A stretch of 64,000 nt of DNA. Source: Leeuwenhoekiella marinoflava DSM 3653 (GTDB taxonomy: Bacteria > Bacteroidota > Bacteroidia > Flavobacteriales > Flavobacteriaceae). The stretch's first letter is position 1, and the number at the start of each line of letters is the position of its first letter. The notes beneath the pieces were generated by a model. The model was not told the origin of the DNA, made no database searches, and saw only the letters and a list, made by a program, of their open reading frames with translations. The position numbers were made by a program, and so were the translations under genes. This document shows positions 1 through 8,176 of this stretch, in pieces. The DNA lies in assembly GCF_900129005.1 (NCBI RefSeq), contig NZ_FQUN01000012.1, positions 1 to 64,000 of the forward strand. The letters run 5' to 3'.

Positions 1-135
1 CGCAGGATAAGGGGTTTGCGTAGTTTTCAAGGATGTAAAAATAAGCCTAGATTTTTTTGGTTCGTTTTTTCATCGATGGAAAAAATGAACAGGAAACATG
101 AATAGGAGTTATAGGTTTTATTCTTTTAGAGGAAG

Positions 136-960
136 TTAGCTAAACTTTGAGAAGAACAACTTTTTAAATCCTTTTGGTAATTCATCTTTTATAACCAGAT
201 CCTCAAGTGTAAAGGGGTGTTGAAATTTGAGGGAATATGCGTGCAAATACATACCTTTTCCTTTTAGTAACAAGGCTTCAGGCGTATAATCCCGATCACC
301 TAATATGGGGTTGCCCATACCTGAAAGATGTTTGCGCAGTTGATGCCTGCGTCCGGTTAAGGGGTTTAACTTTACGAGATTGAGTTGGTCAAAACGTGGC
401 GATGCGACGGTATCACAAACCTCAAATAAAGAATTAGCCGGTTTGTCATTTATGGGCTGGTTAATTGCTCCGTTTGAAGGCATGTTGCCTATAGTCACCG
501 CATAATAGGTTTTGCTCACTTCTTTGTTTTCAAAGAGCTTATTGAGTAATCGGATGCTTTTTTTGGTTTTACCAATAAGCAGCGCACCTGTAGTAGCAAA
601 ATCTAAGCGGTGCACCGGTTGGGGTTTACATGTATCCTCCAGCGGATTATACTCTAAATTTTGTGGTAAGGCGTTAGTGATGGTTTTAAAACGGTTACCG
701 CTCACTAAAATCCCAGCAGGCTTGTGAATCACCGCTAAATAGTCATCTTCGTATAAAACCTGTACTGGAAATACGAGTTTCTTTTGTTTAGTCTCAGGCT
801 TTGGAAGCTTTAAAACAATTAGTTCGCCACCCGAAATCCAGGTTGCTGTGGAAGCTAAAGCTCCATTAACGGTAATCTGTTGTTTTTTGAGTACTTTTTT
901 TAAAGCGGATTTGGTAACAACTGCTTTAAAAATCCCTACTCCATATTCTTGCAGGCGCAT
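136..960 (-). CDS. RluA-family pseudouridine synthase
   Basis: The protein (274 aa) isomerises uridine to pseudouridine in a structured RNA, probably rRNA or tRNA; the target base cannot be read from the sequence. Residues 1-50 look like a short S4-type RNA-binding segment (RSxLKKxxKxxxxxVNG pattern), followed by the synthase domain. The motif HRLD at 117-120 carries the catalytic Asp120, and LTGRRHQLRKHL near residue 205 is the usual late motif. The ATG at 960 gives a normal N-terminus. It is separated by about 75 bases from the next gene on the same strand. Family assignment is firm, subfamily is not. Confidence 0.92.
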   Translation of the reverse strand: MRLQEYGVGIFKAVVTKSALKKVLKKQQITVNGALASTATWISGGELIVLKLPKPETKQKKLVFPVQVLYEDDYLAVIHKPAGILVSGNRFKTITNALPQNLEYNPLEDTCKPQPVHRLDFATTGALLIGKTKKSIRLLNKLFENKEVSKTYYAVTIGNMPSNGAINQPINDKPANSLFEVCDTVASPRFDQLNLVKLNPLTGRRHQLRKHLSGMGNPILGDRDYTPEALLLKGKGMYLHAYSLKFQHPFTLEDLVIKDELPKGFKKLFFSKFS

Positions 961-1036
961 GGGCGAAAGAGAAGGAGGTACGGTATGACTTTCAGTAAGG
1001 TTGATATTTTTCGGTTTTAGAAGATGAGGGATCAGG

Positions 1037-1243
1037 CTATTTTTCTCGTTTAAAAACTGCCAAAAATTCTTCGGTTGTAGCTCCTTGAAATACCATTCCC
1101 CCAGAAGAAATGCCCTCCATTTTGATCAACTCCCAACCTTCTTCACCCCATTGAGAAAACTTTTCATTAAGTTCAGTTTGGAAGCTGCTTTTTCTAAAGT
1201 GGGCAACACTGATGGTTAAGATTTTATAATCAAATTTTTTCAT
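1037..1243 (-). CDS. DUF4177-like small protein
   Basis: A 68-residue soluble protein containing the pattern YKIL...LNEKFSQWGEEGWELIKMEG, typical of the DUF4177 family, whose function is unknown. The ATG at 1243 is preferred over an in-frame TTG two codons upstream. It starts 9 bases after the stop of the small membrane protein gene at 1253-1480, so the two are probably one operon. No catalytic residues are recognised. Confidence 0.75.
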   Translation of the reverse strand: MKKFDYKILTISVAHFRKSSFQTELNEKFSQWGEEGWELIKMEGISSGGMVFQGATTEEFLAVFKREK

Positions 1244-1252
1244 AGTCAATGC

Positions 1253-1480
1253 TTAGGTTGTATAGCAGTTTATGATCTGTGACCACTGCAATAAATAGAG
1301 TATTACAAACGTACCAGCTGTACCTACGGCTAAGGTTCCTTGCCAATAGAAGAGGCGTGTTTTCCATGAGTTCCAGTTGTTTTTACCGTATTCGTTTTTA
1401 AAATGCTTACGGGTAAGTTTCCAAAACAAAAAACTGATGCCTGCAAAAAGTAGGAGGGCGGTGATGTGAAGTATATTCAT
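1253..1480 (-). CDS. small two-helix membrane protein, unknown
   Basis: The 75-residue product has a hydrophobic helix at about residues 3-20, a basic loop (KLTRKHFKNEYGKNNW) and a second helix at about 50-66, so it should be an inner-membrane hairpin protein. I do not recognise a family. It precedes the DUF4177-like gene with only 9 bases between them, which suggests co-transcription. The AT-rich stretch 1481-1587 upstream holds no clear consensus promoter. Confidence 0.6.
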   Translation of the reverse strand: MNILHITALLLFAGISFLFWKLTRKHFKNEYGKNNWNSWKTRLFYWQGTLAVGTAGTFVILYLLQWSQIINCYTT

Positions 1481-1587
1481 GAGATGAGCATTTATGTTCT
1501 AGGCTGAAGATAACACATTTAAAATAAATCTCAGGTTTTGTATGAAGAAGCCACACCTGTCTCACGTATTTTAGAAACCAAAATACT

Positions 1588-1619
1588 AAAAAGCAGCCTC
1601 AACATAATGAAGAGACTGC
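1588..1619 (-). terminator. terminator after the PRISE-like reductase gene
   Basis: Read on the minus strand, GCAGTCTC and GAGGCTGC form an 8-bp stem with one G-T pair and an 11-base loop, followed by a T run. It lies 36 bases past the stop of the gene at 1655-2725, as expected for an intrinsic terminator. Confidence 0.75.
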
Positions 1620-1654
1620 GGTAATTTTAGCTTAAGCTTGAATGAAATAGCAGT

Positions 1655-2725
1655 TTAAGCCGGAATAATATATTCTTTTTTAAGCGTTTCAAACAGGTCG
1701 AAAAACGAATCCTGAGTGTCTTGATAAGCTGTAAAGCCCAGTTTACGACTCTTGCTCATATCGGTCATCACTTCAATAGGACGGCCCAAATCAAGATCGG
1801 TATGCCAGGGCGATGCCAGCCGGTCTAGGTCAGTTTCTACAAGATTGTATTTTTTTGCGATTTGTTTCCATAAGTCGCCATCGTCTTGCATTACGGTTTC
1901 CAGGTTAGGCGTGCCGGGCGTGTAACCTATATAGTCTACTTTAAAATAAGCAGCGATCTTTTTCCACAGCCATTCCCATCTAAAGACATCACCATTGGCA
2001 GTATTAAACGCTTGGTTTGCGGCCTCAGGGGTGGTGGCAGCCCATACAAATTGTTTGGCCAGTAAACGCGCATCAGTCACATCTGAAATGCCTTTCCATT
2101 GAGCTTCAGAACCGGGCCATGTAAAAGGTTTGCCGGTTTCTTTACAAATGCTGGCATATACAGCAAGGGTAGTCCCCATATTCATGTGATTTCCAACCGC
2201 AAGACCGATCATCGTATGCGCACGATGCACGCTCCACGTAAAACCATCTCGTTTTGCAGCAGCAAAAAGTTCGTCTTCCTGTGCGTAGTAAAAGTTGTCT
2301 ACAGCTAAGCGCGGGTGTTCTGTGCGAACTGGTGTTTTGGGTAAGAATCCATCTTTTGCATAGGCTTCAAACGGACCCAAATAGTGTTTTAATCCGGTGA
2401 CCAGTGCTACATGTTTTACCGACTTTTTAGGAGCCAATACCTCAAGTAAGTTGCGCACTAAAGCAGCATTCACCTTAATGTTTTCGGCCTCAGTATCCTT
2501 ACGCATCCAGGCGGTAAAAAAGACATGGGTGGGCTCTACATCGGTCAATGCGGTTTCGAGAGATTTAGGGTCTAGTAAATCGGCTTTTATGTTTTTCAAA
2601 CCTTTAAGATTTACCTCAGAATTTCGGGTGATCCCATAGGTAGTCCAGTTCTGGTTGAGTAGTTCCTGAGCAAGGTTGTTTCCTGAAATACCGCTTGCTC
2701 CAACGATTAATGCTGTGTTTTTCAT
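1655..2725 (-). CDS. SDR-family oxidoreductase, PRISE-like
   Basis: A 356-residue NAD(P)-dependent short-chain dehydrogenase of the extended, epimerase-like kind. The nucleotide-binding GASGISG motif is at residues 9-15. The Lys of the GLKHYLGPFE segment and the Tyr of the DNFYYAQED segment match the layout of the progesterone 5-beta-reductase/iridoid synthase (PRISE) group, in which the usual YxxxK is rearranged. Members reduce activated C=C bonds of enones; the substrate here is unknown. A TAnnTTTG box lies just upstream. A Crp/Fnr regulator is encoded upstream on the same strand. Confidence 0.82.
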   Translation of the reverse strand: MKNTALIVGASGISGNNLAQELLNQNWTTYGITRNSEVNLKGLKNIKADLLDPKSLETALTDVEPTHVFFTAWMRKDTEAENIKVNAALVRNLLEVLAPKKSVKHVALVTGLKHYLGPFEAYAKDGFLPKTPVRTEHPRLAVDNFYYAQEDELFAAAKRDGFTWSVHRAHTMIGLAVGNHMNMGTTLAVYASICKETGKPFTWPGSEAQWKGISDVTDARLLAKQFVWAATTPEAANQAFNTANGDVFRWEWLWKKIAAYFKVDYIGYTPGTPNLETVMQDDGDLWKQIAKKYNLVETDLDRLASPWHTDLDLGRPIEVMTDMSKSRKLGFTAYQDTQDSFFDLFETLKKEYIIPA

Positions 2726-2741
2726 AATTCTTTATTTTATA

Positions 2742-2749
2742 CAAAATTA
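2742..2749 (-). promoter_or_regulatory. -7 promoter box TAATTTTG
   Basis: On the minus strand the box TAATTTTG matches the Bacteroidota -7 consensus TAnnTTTG and ends 16 bases before the ATG at 2725. No clear TTG-type -33 box was found, so this is a moderate call. Confidence 0.55.
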
Positions 2750-2790
2750 TGGGAAGCCTTAAAGCTGTGCATTGATATAGATCAAGAGTC

Positions 2791-3363
2791 TTAAAGCATG
2801 GTTTTTTTAATGCGACTCAGGGTCTCGGGTGTGATGCCCAGAAAAGAGGCGATAAGGTTTTGGGGCACCTGTTTCCCGATAAACGGGTACAACTCTAATA
2901 GGTGTTTGTATTTTTCTTCAGCAGTGTAGGAGTTGGAGCTGATGAGTCTGCGGTCTTTAGTCACCAGACTGTTTTGATACAGGATCCTAAAATACCGCTC
3001 CATCTCCGGGATTTCCTTAAGCATGAGTTCATAGTTTTCATGGGTAATGAGCAACACCTCGCTGGCTTCAACAGCATCAATAAAGAGAATGGCTTTCTCA
3101 TCACAAATAAAACTTTTAAAGTCAGATACCCACCAGCCTTCCCAAGCTAGTAAGCTTATGTGTTCCTGTCCTTTTTCGTCAATAGTATATGATTTTAAAA
3201 GACCTTTAGAAACAAAAGCCAGTTGTTTGCAATAAGCACCTTCCTGAAGTAAAAATTCCTTTTTAGCCAGTGTTTTGTGCTCAAAAAACTGCGGTAGCTT
3301 GGCGTGTGCCTCTTCGCTTAAAGCTATTTTTTCTTTAAGAGTTTGAAATAAGGTGCTAAACAT
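2791..3363 (-). CDS. Crp/Fnr-family transcriptional regulator
   Basis: A 190-residue regulator with a cyclic-nucleotide-binding-like beta-barrel at about residues 20-125 (LQEGAYCKQLAFVSKGLLKS) and a C-terminal winged helix-turn-helix (NLIASFLGITPETLSRIKK, about 167-187). No Cys cluster for an iron-sulfur centre is seen and the phosphate-binding cassette is not conserved, so the ligand is unknown. Small regulators of this layout are abundant in Bacteroidota. It lies upstream of the PRISE-like reductase on the same strand with 65 bases and a promoter box between, so that gene is a possible target. Confidence 0.88.
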   Translation of the reverse strand: MFSTLFQTLKEKIALSEEAHAKLPQFFEHKTLAKKEFLLQEGAYCKQLAFVSKGLLKSYTIDEKGQEHISLLAWEGWWVSDFKSFICDEKAILFIDAVEASEVLLITHENYELMLKEIPEMERYFRILYQNSLVTKDRRLISSNSYTAEEKYKHLLELYPFIGKQVPQNLIASFLGITPETLSRIKKTML

Positions 3364-3408
3364 ACTTTAAGGTAGGTTTTATTATAGATAGCTCTGCTGC
3401 ATTTATAT

Positions 3409-3445
3409 AAAAAAAGCAGACTGAGAATAAAATCAGTCCGCTTTT
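3409..3445 (-). terminator. intrinsic terminator of the gpmI operon
   Basis: On the minus strand GCGGACTGA and TCAGTCTGC form a 9-bp stem with an 8-base loop, followed by seven T residues. It is the first good terminator after the stop of the thioredoxin-like lipoprotein at 3540. Confidence 0.8.
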
Positions 3446-3456
3446 AATGTTAATTA

Positions 3457-3538
3457 GTAGCCTTCGAGTCCCCTCAGGCTACATAGCTTTTAAAAGCTAC
3501 GCTATCGCATCGGAGGGCTGAGGCTCTCGAAGCCCGGG
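3457..3538. repeat. long imperfect inverted repeat
   Basis: The stretch has outer arms containing CTTCGAG...CTCAG and CTGAG...CTCGAAG that are imperfect reverse complements, and a perfect 16-base palindrome (TAGCTTTTAAAAGCTA) at 3484-3499. It lies between a gene end and its terminator, so it would be transcribed as a long hairpin in the gpmI-operon message. It may be a relic of a dispersed intergenic repeat. Confidence 0.55.
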
Positions 3539-3539
3539 T

Positions 3540-4130
3540 CTAATCCGCATAGGCATGTTTATACGGTTTGCCCTGTAAGATCTTAAGCATATCTTCTTCT
3601 AAGCTTTCAATAGGATATTCTACAATACGGCCTAATTCTTCGCCGTTTTTACTAAAGATCAACGTGGGTACGCGTTTGATGTCTTTGCCTTCTTCCAGTC
3701 CTTGAGGCGTAGTTTTAGAACGATCTACCGTGATGAGTTCGATACCGTGCTTTTTACCGGCAGCGTCTAAAATCTTATAAAAACGAGGTGTTTCGCGTTT
3801 GCTATCACCACACCAAGTCCCCATAAAAATGGTGATGTCTACATTTTCAAGCAATGGCTTCAATTGAAGTACGACATCTTTATTGATGTCATATTCTTCA
3901 TAGCGTGGATTAAACCAGGAGCCAAAAGTACCGGTTTGTAACTCGCGACGTTCGGTCTCACCAGTTAGCATTTGAGGTTGCTGTACTGCCGGAGCTTCGG
4001 GTTTTTCAGGAGCCTCTGCAACCGCAGGAGCTTCTGGAGCTTTGCCGGATGCAGTCGCAGTACTTTTTGATTTGCAGCTTATCAGCACACTCAGTGCTAA
4101 AGCAAACAGACTTAGTTTGTAGCGTTTCAT
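3540..4130 (-). CDS. thioredoxin-fold lipoprotein with CxxS site
   Basis: A 196-residue exported lipoprotein. The signal peptide ends in the lipobox LISC with Cys19, and a Pro/Ala/Glu-rich linker (about 28-52) leads to a thioredoxin-like domain. The active-site region reads TWCGDSKRE, so Cys107 is kept but the second Cys of CxxC is Ser110. A dithiol reductase mechanism is therefore unlikely; a monothiol or thiol-binding role is possible. The cis-Pro loop (KRVPTLIF) is present. The ATG lies 11 bases after the gpmI stop, giving a two-gene operon, which is an odd pairing of a glycolytic enzyme with an envelope protein. Confidence 0.85.
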   Translation of the reverse strand: MKRYKLSLFALALSVLISCKSKSTATASGKAPEAPAVAEAPEKPEAPAVQQPQMLTGETERRELQTGTFGSWFNPRYEEYDINKDVVLQLKPLLENVDITIFMGTWCGDSKRETPRFYKILDAAGKKHGIELITVDRSKTTPQGLEEGKDIKRVPTLIFSKNGEELGRIVEYPIESLEEDMLKILQGKPYKHAYAD

Positions 4131-4141
4131 AGCTTTTGTTT

Positions 4142-5659
4142 TTAGCTTACCAGACTTTCCTGATCCATTTCTGCCGGTTTATCAATACCCATCATATTTA
4201 ATATTGTAGGAGAGACGTTACCTAAGATCCCGTCTTTAACAATTTTGATATCGTTGTCTACTACAATGATTGGCACCGGGTTGATGGTATGCGCCGTGTT
4301 TGGCGAGCCGTCTTCGTTTTTCATCGTCTCACAGTTCCCGTGATCGGCAATCACAATGCTGCTGTAACCGTGCTCGATTCCGGTTTCAATAACGTCTTTA
4401 GCACAAGCATCTACAGCTTCACACGCTTTTATTGCAGCTTCCAGAATACCGGTGTGACCTACCATATCCGGGTTGGCAAAATTGAGGCATACAAAGTCCA
4501 CTTCTTCTTTTTTCAGTTCGGCAACAATTTTATCACGCACTTCATAGGCGCTCATTTCCGGCTGCAGATCATAGGTGGCAACATTAGGAGATTTTGCAAT
4601 CAATCGCGTTTCCCCTTCAAAAGCTTGCTCACGACCCCCTGAGAAGAAAAAGGTTACGTGAGGATACTTTTCAGTTTCTGCGATGCGGATTTGTTTTTTA
4701 CCCGCTTTAGAAACCACCTCACCCAAAGTATTGGTCAGGTTGTCTTTATCAAAAATGATGTGGATGTTTTTAAACGTCTGATCGTAGTTAGTCATCGTCA
4801 CGTAATACAAATCCAGTTTTTGGGTATCCTGCTCCGGGAAATCTTCTTGCGATAACATTCTTGTCAATTCGCGACCCCGGTCTGTACGGTAGTTGAAAAA
4901 TAAGACGACATCACCATCTTTTATGGTTGCAACCGGTTGGTCGTTTTCAGTTACTATAATAGGTTCTAAAAATTCGTCAGTTACACCATCTTTGTATGAA
5001 GCTTTAATCACGCTTACCGGATCTGTGGTTTTAGTTCCTACCCCTTTTACAGCAGCATCATAAGCTTTCTTAACACGTTCCCATCGGGTATCGCGATCCA
5101 TAGCAAAATAACGACCGGTAATACTAGCCAATTTGGCTCCGTTGTTCGTTGCATAATCGTTTAAATCTTCAATAAAACCGGCACCACTTTGCGGATCTAC
5201 ATCACGTCCATCTGTAAACGCGTGAATGTAAATATCTTCAACACCTACTTCACGAGCTGCCTTAATAAGGCCTTTAACGTGTTTGATGTGTGCATGTACC
5301 CCACCATCAGAAACCAGCCCTAATAAGTGAATGGGCTTCTTATTTTCTTTTGCGTAAGCAAATGCATCTTTAAGTTCCTTCTGATCGCGCAGCGTATTCT
5401 CTTTGAGCGCTTTATTGATTTTAGCAAAATCCTGATAAACAATACGACCGGCACCCAGATTCATATGTCCTACCTCGCTGTTTCCCATTTGTCCATCTGG
5501 TAAACCTACGTTGCCCCCGTGGGTCAGCAGCTGTGCGTGTGGATATTTTGTATATAGTGAATCAATAAAAGGAGTATTGGCCTGATCTACGGCAGAAACT
5601 TCTTTGTTAGGTGCAAATCCCCATCCATCGAGGATCATTAAAATTACTTTCTTATTCAT
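4142..5659 (-). CDS. gpmI: cofactor-independent phosphoglycerate mutase
   Basis: The enzyme interconverts 3- and 2-phosphoglycerate in glycolysis and gluconeogenesis and needs Mn. With the start chosen at 5659 it has 505 aa, the normal length. Asp11 in ILDGWG and the phosphorylated Ser61 in GNSEVGHMN are present, as are the late metal-binding motifs (ADHGN, NTAHTINPVP). An ATG 33 bases upstream is rejected because the -7 promoter box at 5680-5687 lies inside that extension. The gene heads an operon with the thioredoxin-like lipoprotein. Confidence 0.97.
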   Translation of the reverse strand: MNKKVILMILDGWGFAPNKEVSAVDQANTPFIDSLYTKYPHAQLLTHGGNVGLPDGQMGNSEVGHMNLGAGRIVYQDFAKINKALKENTLRDQKELKDAFAYAKENKKPIHLLGLVSDGGVHAHIKHVKGLIKAAREVGVEDIYIHAFTDGRDVDPQSGAGFIEDLNDYATNNGAKLASITGRYFAMDRDTRWERVKKAYDAAVKGVGTKTTDPVSVIKASYKDGVTDEFLEPIIVTENDQPVATIKDGDVVLFFNYRTDRGRELTRMLSQEDFPEQDTQKLDLYYVTMTNYDQTFKNIHIIFDKDNLTNTLGEVVSKAGKKQIRIAETEKYPHVTFFFSGGREQAFEGETRLIAKSPNVATYDLQPEMSAYEVRDKIVAELKKEEVDFVCLNFANPDMVGHTGILEAAIKACEAVDACAKDVIETGIEHGYSSIVIADHGNCETMKNEDGSPNTAHTINPVPIIVVDNDIKIVKDGILGNVSPTILNMMGIDKPAEMDQESLVS

Positions 5660-5967
5660 GGTTTTTTCTAGTTGTTCTACAAAGATAATCACTCTGTATG
5701 CTAATGACTAATACTTTAGAAAGAGATAGCGATAGCGTTTGAAGAAACGATTTTTATGGTTATAATTTAATACAAGCATCTGTTTTTGACTTTTATTTTC
5801 AGTTGAATATGAATGAATTTTATTGTTTGTAATTATTTTTGGTTTTCAACAAGTTCTTTCGATAGCTTGTGTAGCTTGCAATGGCAGGGATGACGTAAAG
5901 ATGTCGCAGGTGTGACGCTACATCATATATGCTTTTTGATCTAGGTTTGACTGAAAATATAACACTT
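5660..5967. other. 308-base divergent intergenic region
   Basis: The region separates gpmI from the XRE regulator. It holds the gpmI promoter box (5680-5687), an AT-rich middle, and a GC-richer patch at about 5845-5930 with AGCTTGTGTAGCTTGC and a GGGATGACG-type word that resembles degenerate intergenic repeat remains. No gene is seen here. Confidence 0.5.
5680..5687 (-). promoter_or_regulatory. -7 promoter box TATCTTTG of gpmI
   Basis: The minus-strand box TATCTTTG fits TAnnTTTG and lies 20 bases upstream of the ATG at 5659. It decides the start of gpmI against the longer reading frame. Confidence 0.65.
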
Positions 5968-6570
5968 ATGAAAAACACTTTTTTATCAGAAAGCTTAAAA
6001 GAAGTTAGAAAAAGAAAAGGTCTTACTCAGGAAGAACTTGCTGAAAACTCCAAGCTTAGCTTGAGAACTATTCAGCGACTTGAAGGTAGTGAAACAACTC
6101 CAAATGGAGAAACCTTAAGACGTATTACCAATGCTTTAAATATTGATCAGAATGAACTTACCGATTGGGAATTGAAAACAGATGTTAGTTTTTTGAAGAG
6201 TATTAATAGTTCGGCACTGAGCTTTCTGCTATTTCCTATTTTAGGTATTTTATTACCTTCAATATTATGGGGTTCAAAAAAAGGTCAAGTTAATAATCTG
6301 AATAGGGTAGCTAAAGCTATTATCAATTTTCAAATCACTTGGAATTTATTGTTCTTTATAGGGTTAATCTTTGGAGCATTTATTGTCACTTACAAAATAG
6401 AAACTACTGGTTTTATAACACCATCTCATTTCGAAACTAGGAACCAGTTTTACCTGTATTTCATTGGGATTATGTATGTTCTTAATCTCATAATTATATT
6501 GTTCAATCATATACGATTGCAAAAAGAAAAAGAGATGTGCTATCCAAAAATAAACTTCATAGGTAAATAG
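5968..6570 (+). CDS. membrane-tethered XRE-family regulator
   Basis: A 200-residue protein with an N-terminal helix-turn-helix of the XRE type at about residues 5-60 (RKRKGLTQEELAENSKLS, SLRTIQRLE) followed by hydrophobic segments at about 77-95, 120-142 and 165-183 that resemble the DUF4870 membrane domain. It is thus a DNA-binding domain fixed to the inner membrane. The ATG at 5968 is chosen over one 39 bases upstream because the HTH normally begins a few residues from the start. No neighbour suggests the regulon. Confidence 0.85.
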   Translation: MKNTFLSESLKEVRKRKGLTQEELAENSKLSLRTIQRLEGSETTPNGETLRRITNALNIDQNELTDWELKTDVSFLKSINSSALSFLLFPILGILLPSILWGSKKGQVNNLNRVAKAIINFQITWNLLFFIGLIFGAFIVTYKIETTGFITPSHFETRNQFYLYFIGIMYVLNLIIILFNHIRLQKEKEMCYPKINFIGK

Positions 6571-6655
6571 TGAAAAGGCTGGGTTTTGTTCAGAAAATAA
6601 GTTTCTGTAGGGGAGTATAGTTGTGGTTTAATTAAAGCAATACCAAAATGAATAA

Positions 6656-7423
6656 TTAATTACCCCGATACTTTTCAATAGCTTCTTTTATTTTTTGAAT
6701 ACGGTTTTCAGGATCGGGATGTGAAGATTGAAATTCGGGTACGTGCTGGCGACCGCTGGCGGCTTTGAGTATTTGCATCACGGCAATCATGGCTTCAGGA
6801 TCGTAACCGGCTTCCAGCATAAATTTGACGCCCAGATCATCACTTTCCAGTTCGTCACCACGTCCGTTTTTAAGCAGTACCGTTTGTCCCAACTGACTGG
6901 CGAGTATTCCGGCATCTGCACCTACTTGTGCCCCGGTTGCCACGGTGTTGGCGAGTTCGCTTTGTGCAATACGTTCCGCAGCATGCCGTCCTACGACGTG
7001 ACCGATCTCGTGACCCAAGATGCCTGCAAGTTGGTCTTCGGTTTCCAGGCGCTCCATCAAGGCGTATGTGATGAAGATCTGTCCGCCGGGAAGCGCAAAG
7101 GCATTTACGGTTTTTGGGTCGCGCAGCAAATGAAATTCATAGGGATAGGGCGTTTCCTGAGCGATGGTATTATCTACCAGTTTTTTGCCTACTTGAGCTA
7201 CAAAATCCTGCAGTTGCTGATCAGGATGTAAGCCACCGTGTTGATCTGCCATAATAGGAGCATTTTGCAGACCTATTGCAATTTCTTCTTCCGTAGAAAG
7301 ACTTATAGCTTGCGTACGACCGGTGTAGGGGTTTTCTTCCTGACTGCCAAAATAGCGAACCAGACCAAAAGCAACAATGGCAACACCTAAAAATAGCTTG
7401 AGCGCTCTTCCGCCTCGTTTCAT
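6656..7423 (-). CDS. M48-family zinc metalloprotease
   Basis: A 255-residue envelope protease with an N-terminal signal or anchor helix (about 8-24). The zinc site HEIGH is at residues 138-142, with the third ligand expected in the DELESDDLG helix, as in Loiter-type M48 proteases (BepA/YcaL group). These enzymes degrade misassembled envelope proteins. It is the last gene of an operon running from 8928, starting 18 bases after the M15 peptidase. Confidence 0.93.
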   Translation of the reverse strand: MKRGGRALKLFLGVAIVAFGLVRYFGSQEENPYTGRTQAISLSTEEEIAIGLQNAPIMADQHGGLHPDQQLQDFVAQVGKKLVDNTIAQETPYPYEFHLLRDPKTVNAFALPGGQIFITYALMERLETEDQLAGILGHEIGHVVGRHAAERIAQSELANTVATGAQVGADAGILASQLGQTVLLKNGRGDELESDDLGVKFMLEAGYDPEAMIAVMQILKAASGRQHVPEFQSSHPDPENRIQKIKEAIEKYRGN

Positions 7424-7441
7424 AATGTAGAATTGTTTTGG

Positions 7442-8176
7442 CTAGTTTAAAAGTGCCTGATTGATATCCAGTATGTTTTCGGTTTTATATTGATTGATAA
7501 AAGAGGACGTAAAAGCATCGCTTCCCAAGAGTTTTTCTTGCTGAAGAACTTGAGCGATATCCAATTTTTTATACTGTTGTAAATAGCCTACGGAAAGTGG
7601 CGCGTAGCTAAAATGCCAGGGTTCATAATTAAAGCCTTTGCGACCATAATCATTGGTGTATACTTCATAAAACCCGAAAGATTCTGCGTGTTTATCTAAC
7701 CAAGCTTTGAGTTCGCAAAACGGTCCGGTGCCGTGAAATTTATCAGGATCCAATACATTGTTGGTTACCCCGGTCTCAGACTGAATAATATCGAGGTCTG
7801 TTGCCCAGTGGTGGCGTGAAGTTCCGGGGATCGTGCTGTATTCTATGATCTTTTTTATAGCGTCAAGATCATTCATGCCGTTGCCGGTATAACTCTTGAA
7901 TTTGCGTTCCCATATACGGTTTTGATGCGCATAATCTCTATAACTCGATACCACCTGAATCCCGATGCCGTCTTGTTGTGCGGCAGCAGTCATTTTATCA
8001 AAAGCCGCTGCTACCTGTGGGCGTAACCGGTATCCATTTTGCTCCACAAGTTTTGGATTCCCTTTGCCTAGAAGTTGGTCTTTATCTAAACGTTCCTGAG
8101 CGGTAACCCATTGCGGAAATGTACTGATGGCTGCGGTTGCAAGTGCGGTATTTTGTATGAAAGTTCTGCGTTTCAT
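7442..8176 (-). CDS. M15-family D-alanyl-D-alanine carboxypeptidase
   Basis: A 244-residue exported peptidase of the VanY/LdcB type that trims peptidoglycan stem peptides. The N-terminus MKRRTFIQNTALATA looks like a signal peptide with an RR-like motif, though not a strict Tat consensus. Conserved motifs are SSYRDYAHQ at 77-85, SRHHWATDLDI at 120-130 supplying zinc ligands His122 and Asp129, and EPWHFSY with the third His. The start codon overlaps the stop of the upstream acetyltransferase gene by one base (TAATG), so translation is probably coupled. Confidence 0.93.
   Translation of the reverse strand: MKRRTFIQNTALATAAISTFPQWVTAQERLDKDQLLGKGNPKLVEQNGYRLRPQVAAAFDKMTAAAQQDGIGIQVVSSYRDYAHQNRIWERKFKSYTGNGMNDLDAIKKIIEYSTIPGTSRHHWATDLDIIQSETGVTNNVLDPDKFHGTGPFCELKAWLDKHAESFGFYEVYTNDYGRKGFNYEPWHFSYAPLSVGYLQQYKKLDIAQVLQQEKLLGSDAFTSSFINQYKTENILDINQALLN

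Noticed and set aside
5659-5692. N-terminal extension of gpmI by 11 codons
   Set aside because: It contains the -7 promoter box and is not conserved in the family; the ATG at 5659 gives the normal length.
5840-5935. A structured RNA or riboswitch upstream of the XRE gene
   Set aside because: The GC-richer patch has short repeated words but no convincing paired structure or terminator, so it is left as intergenic sequence.
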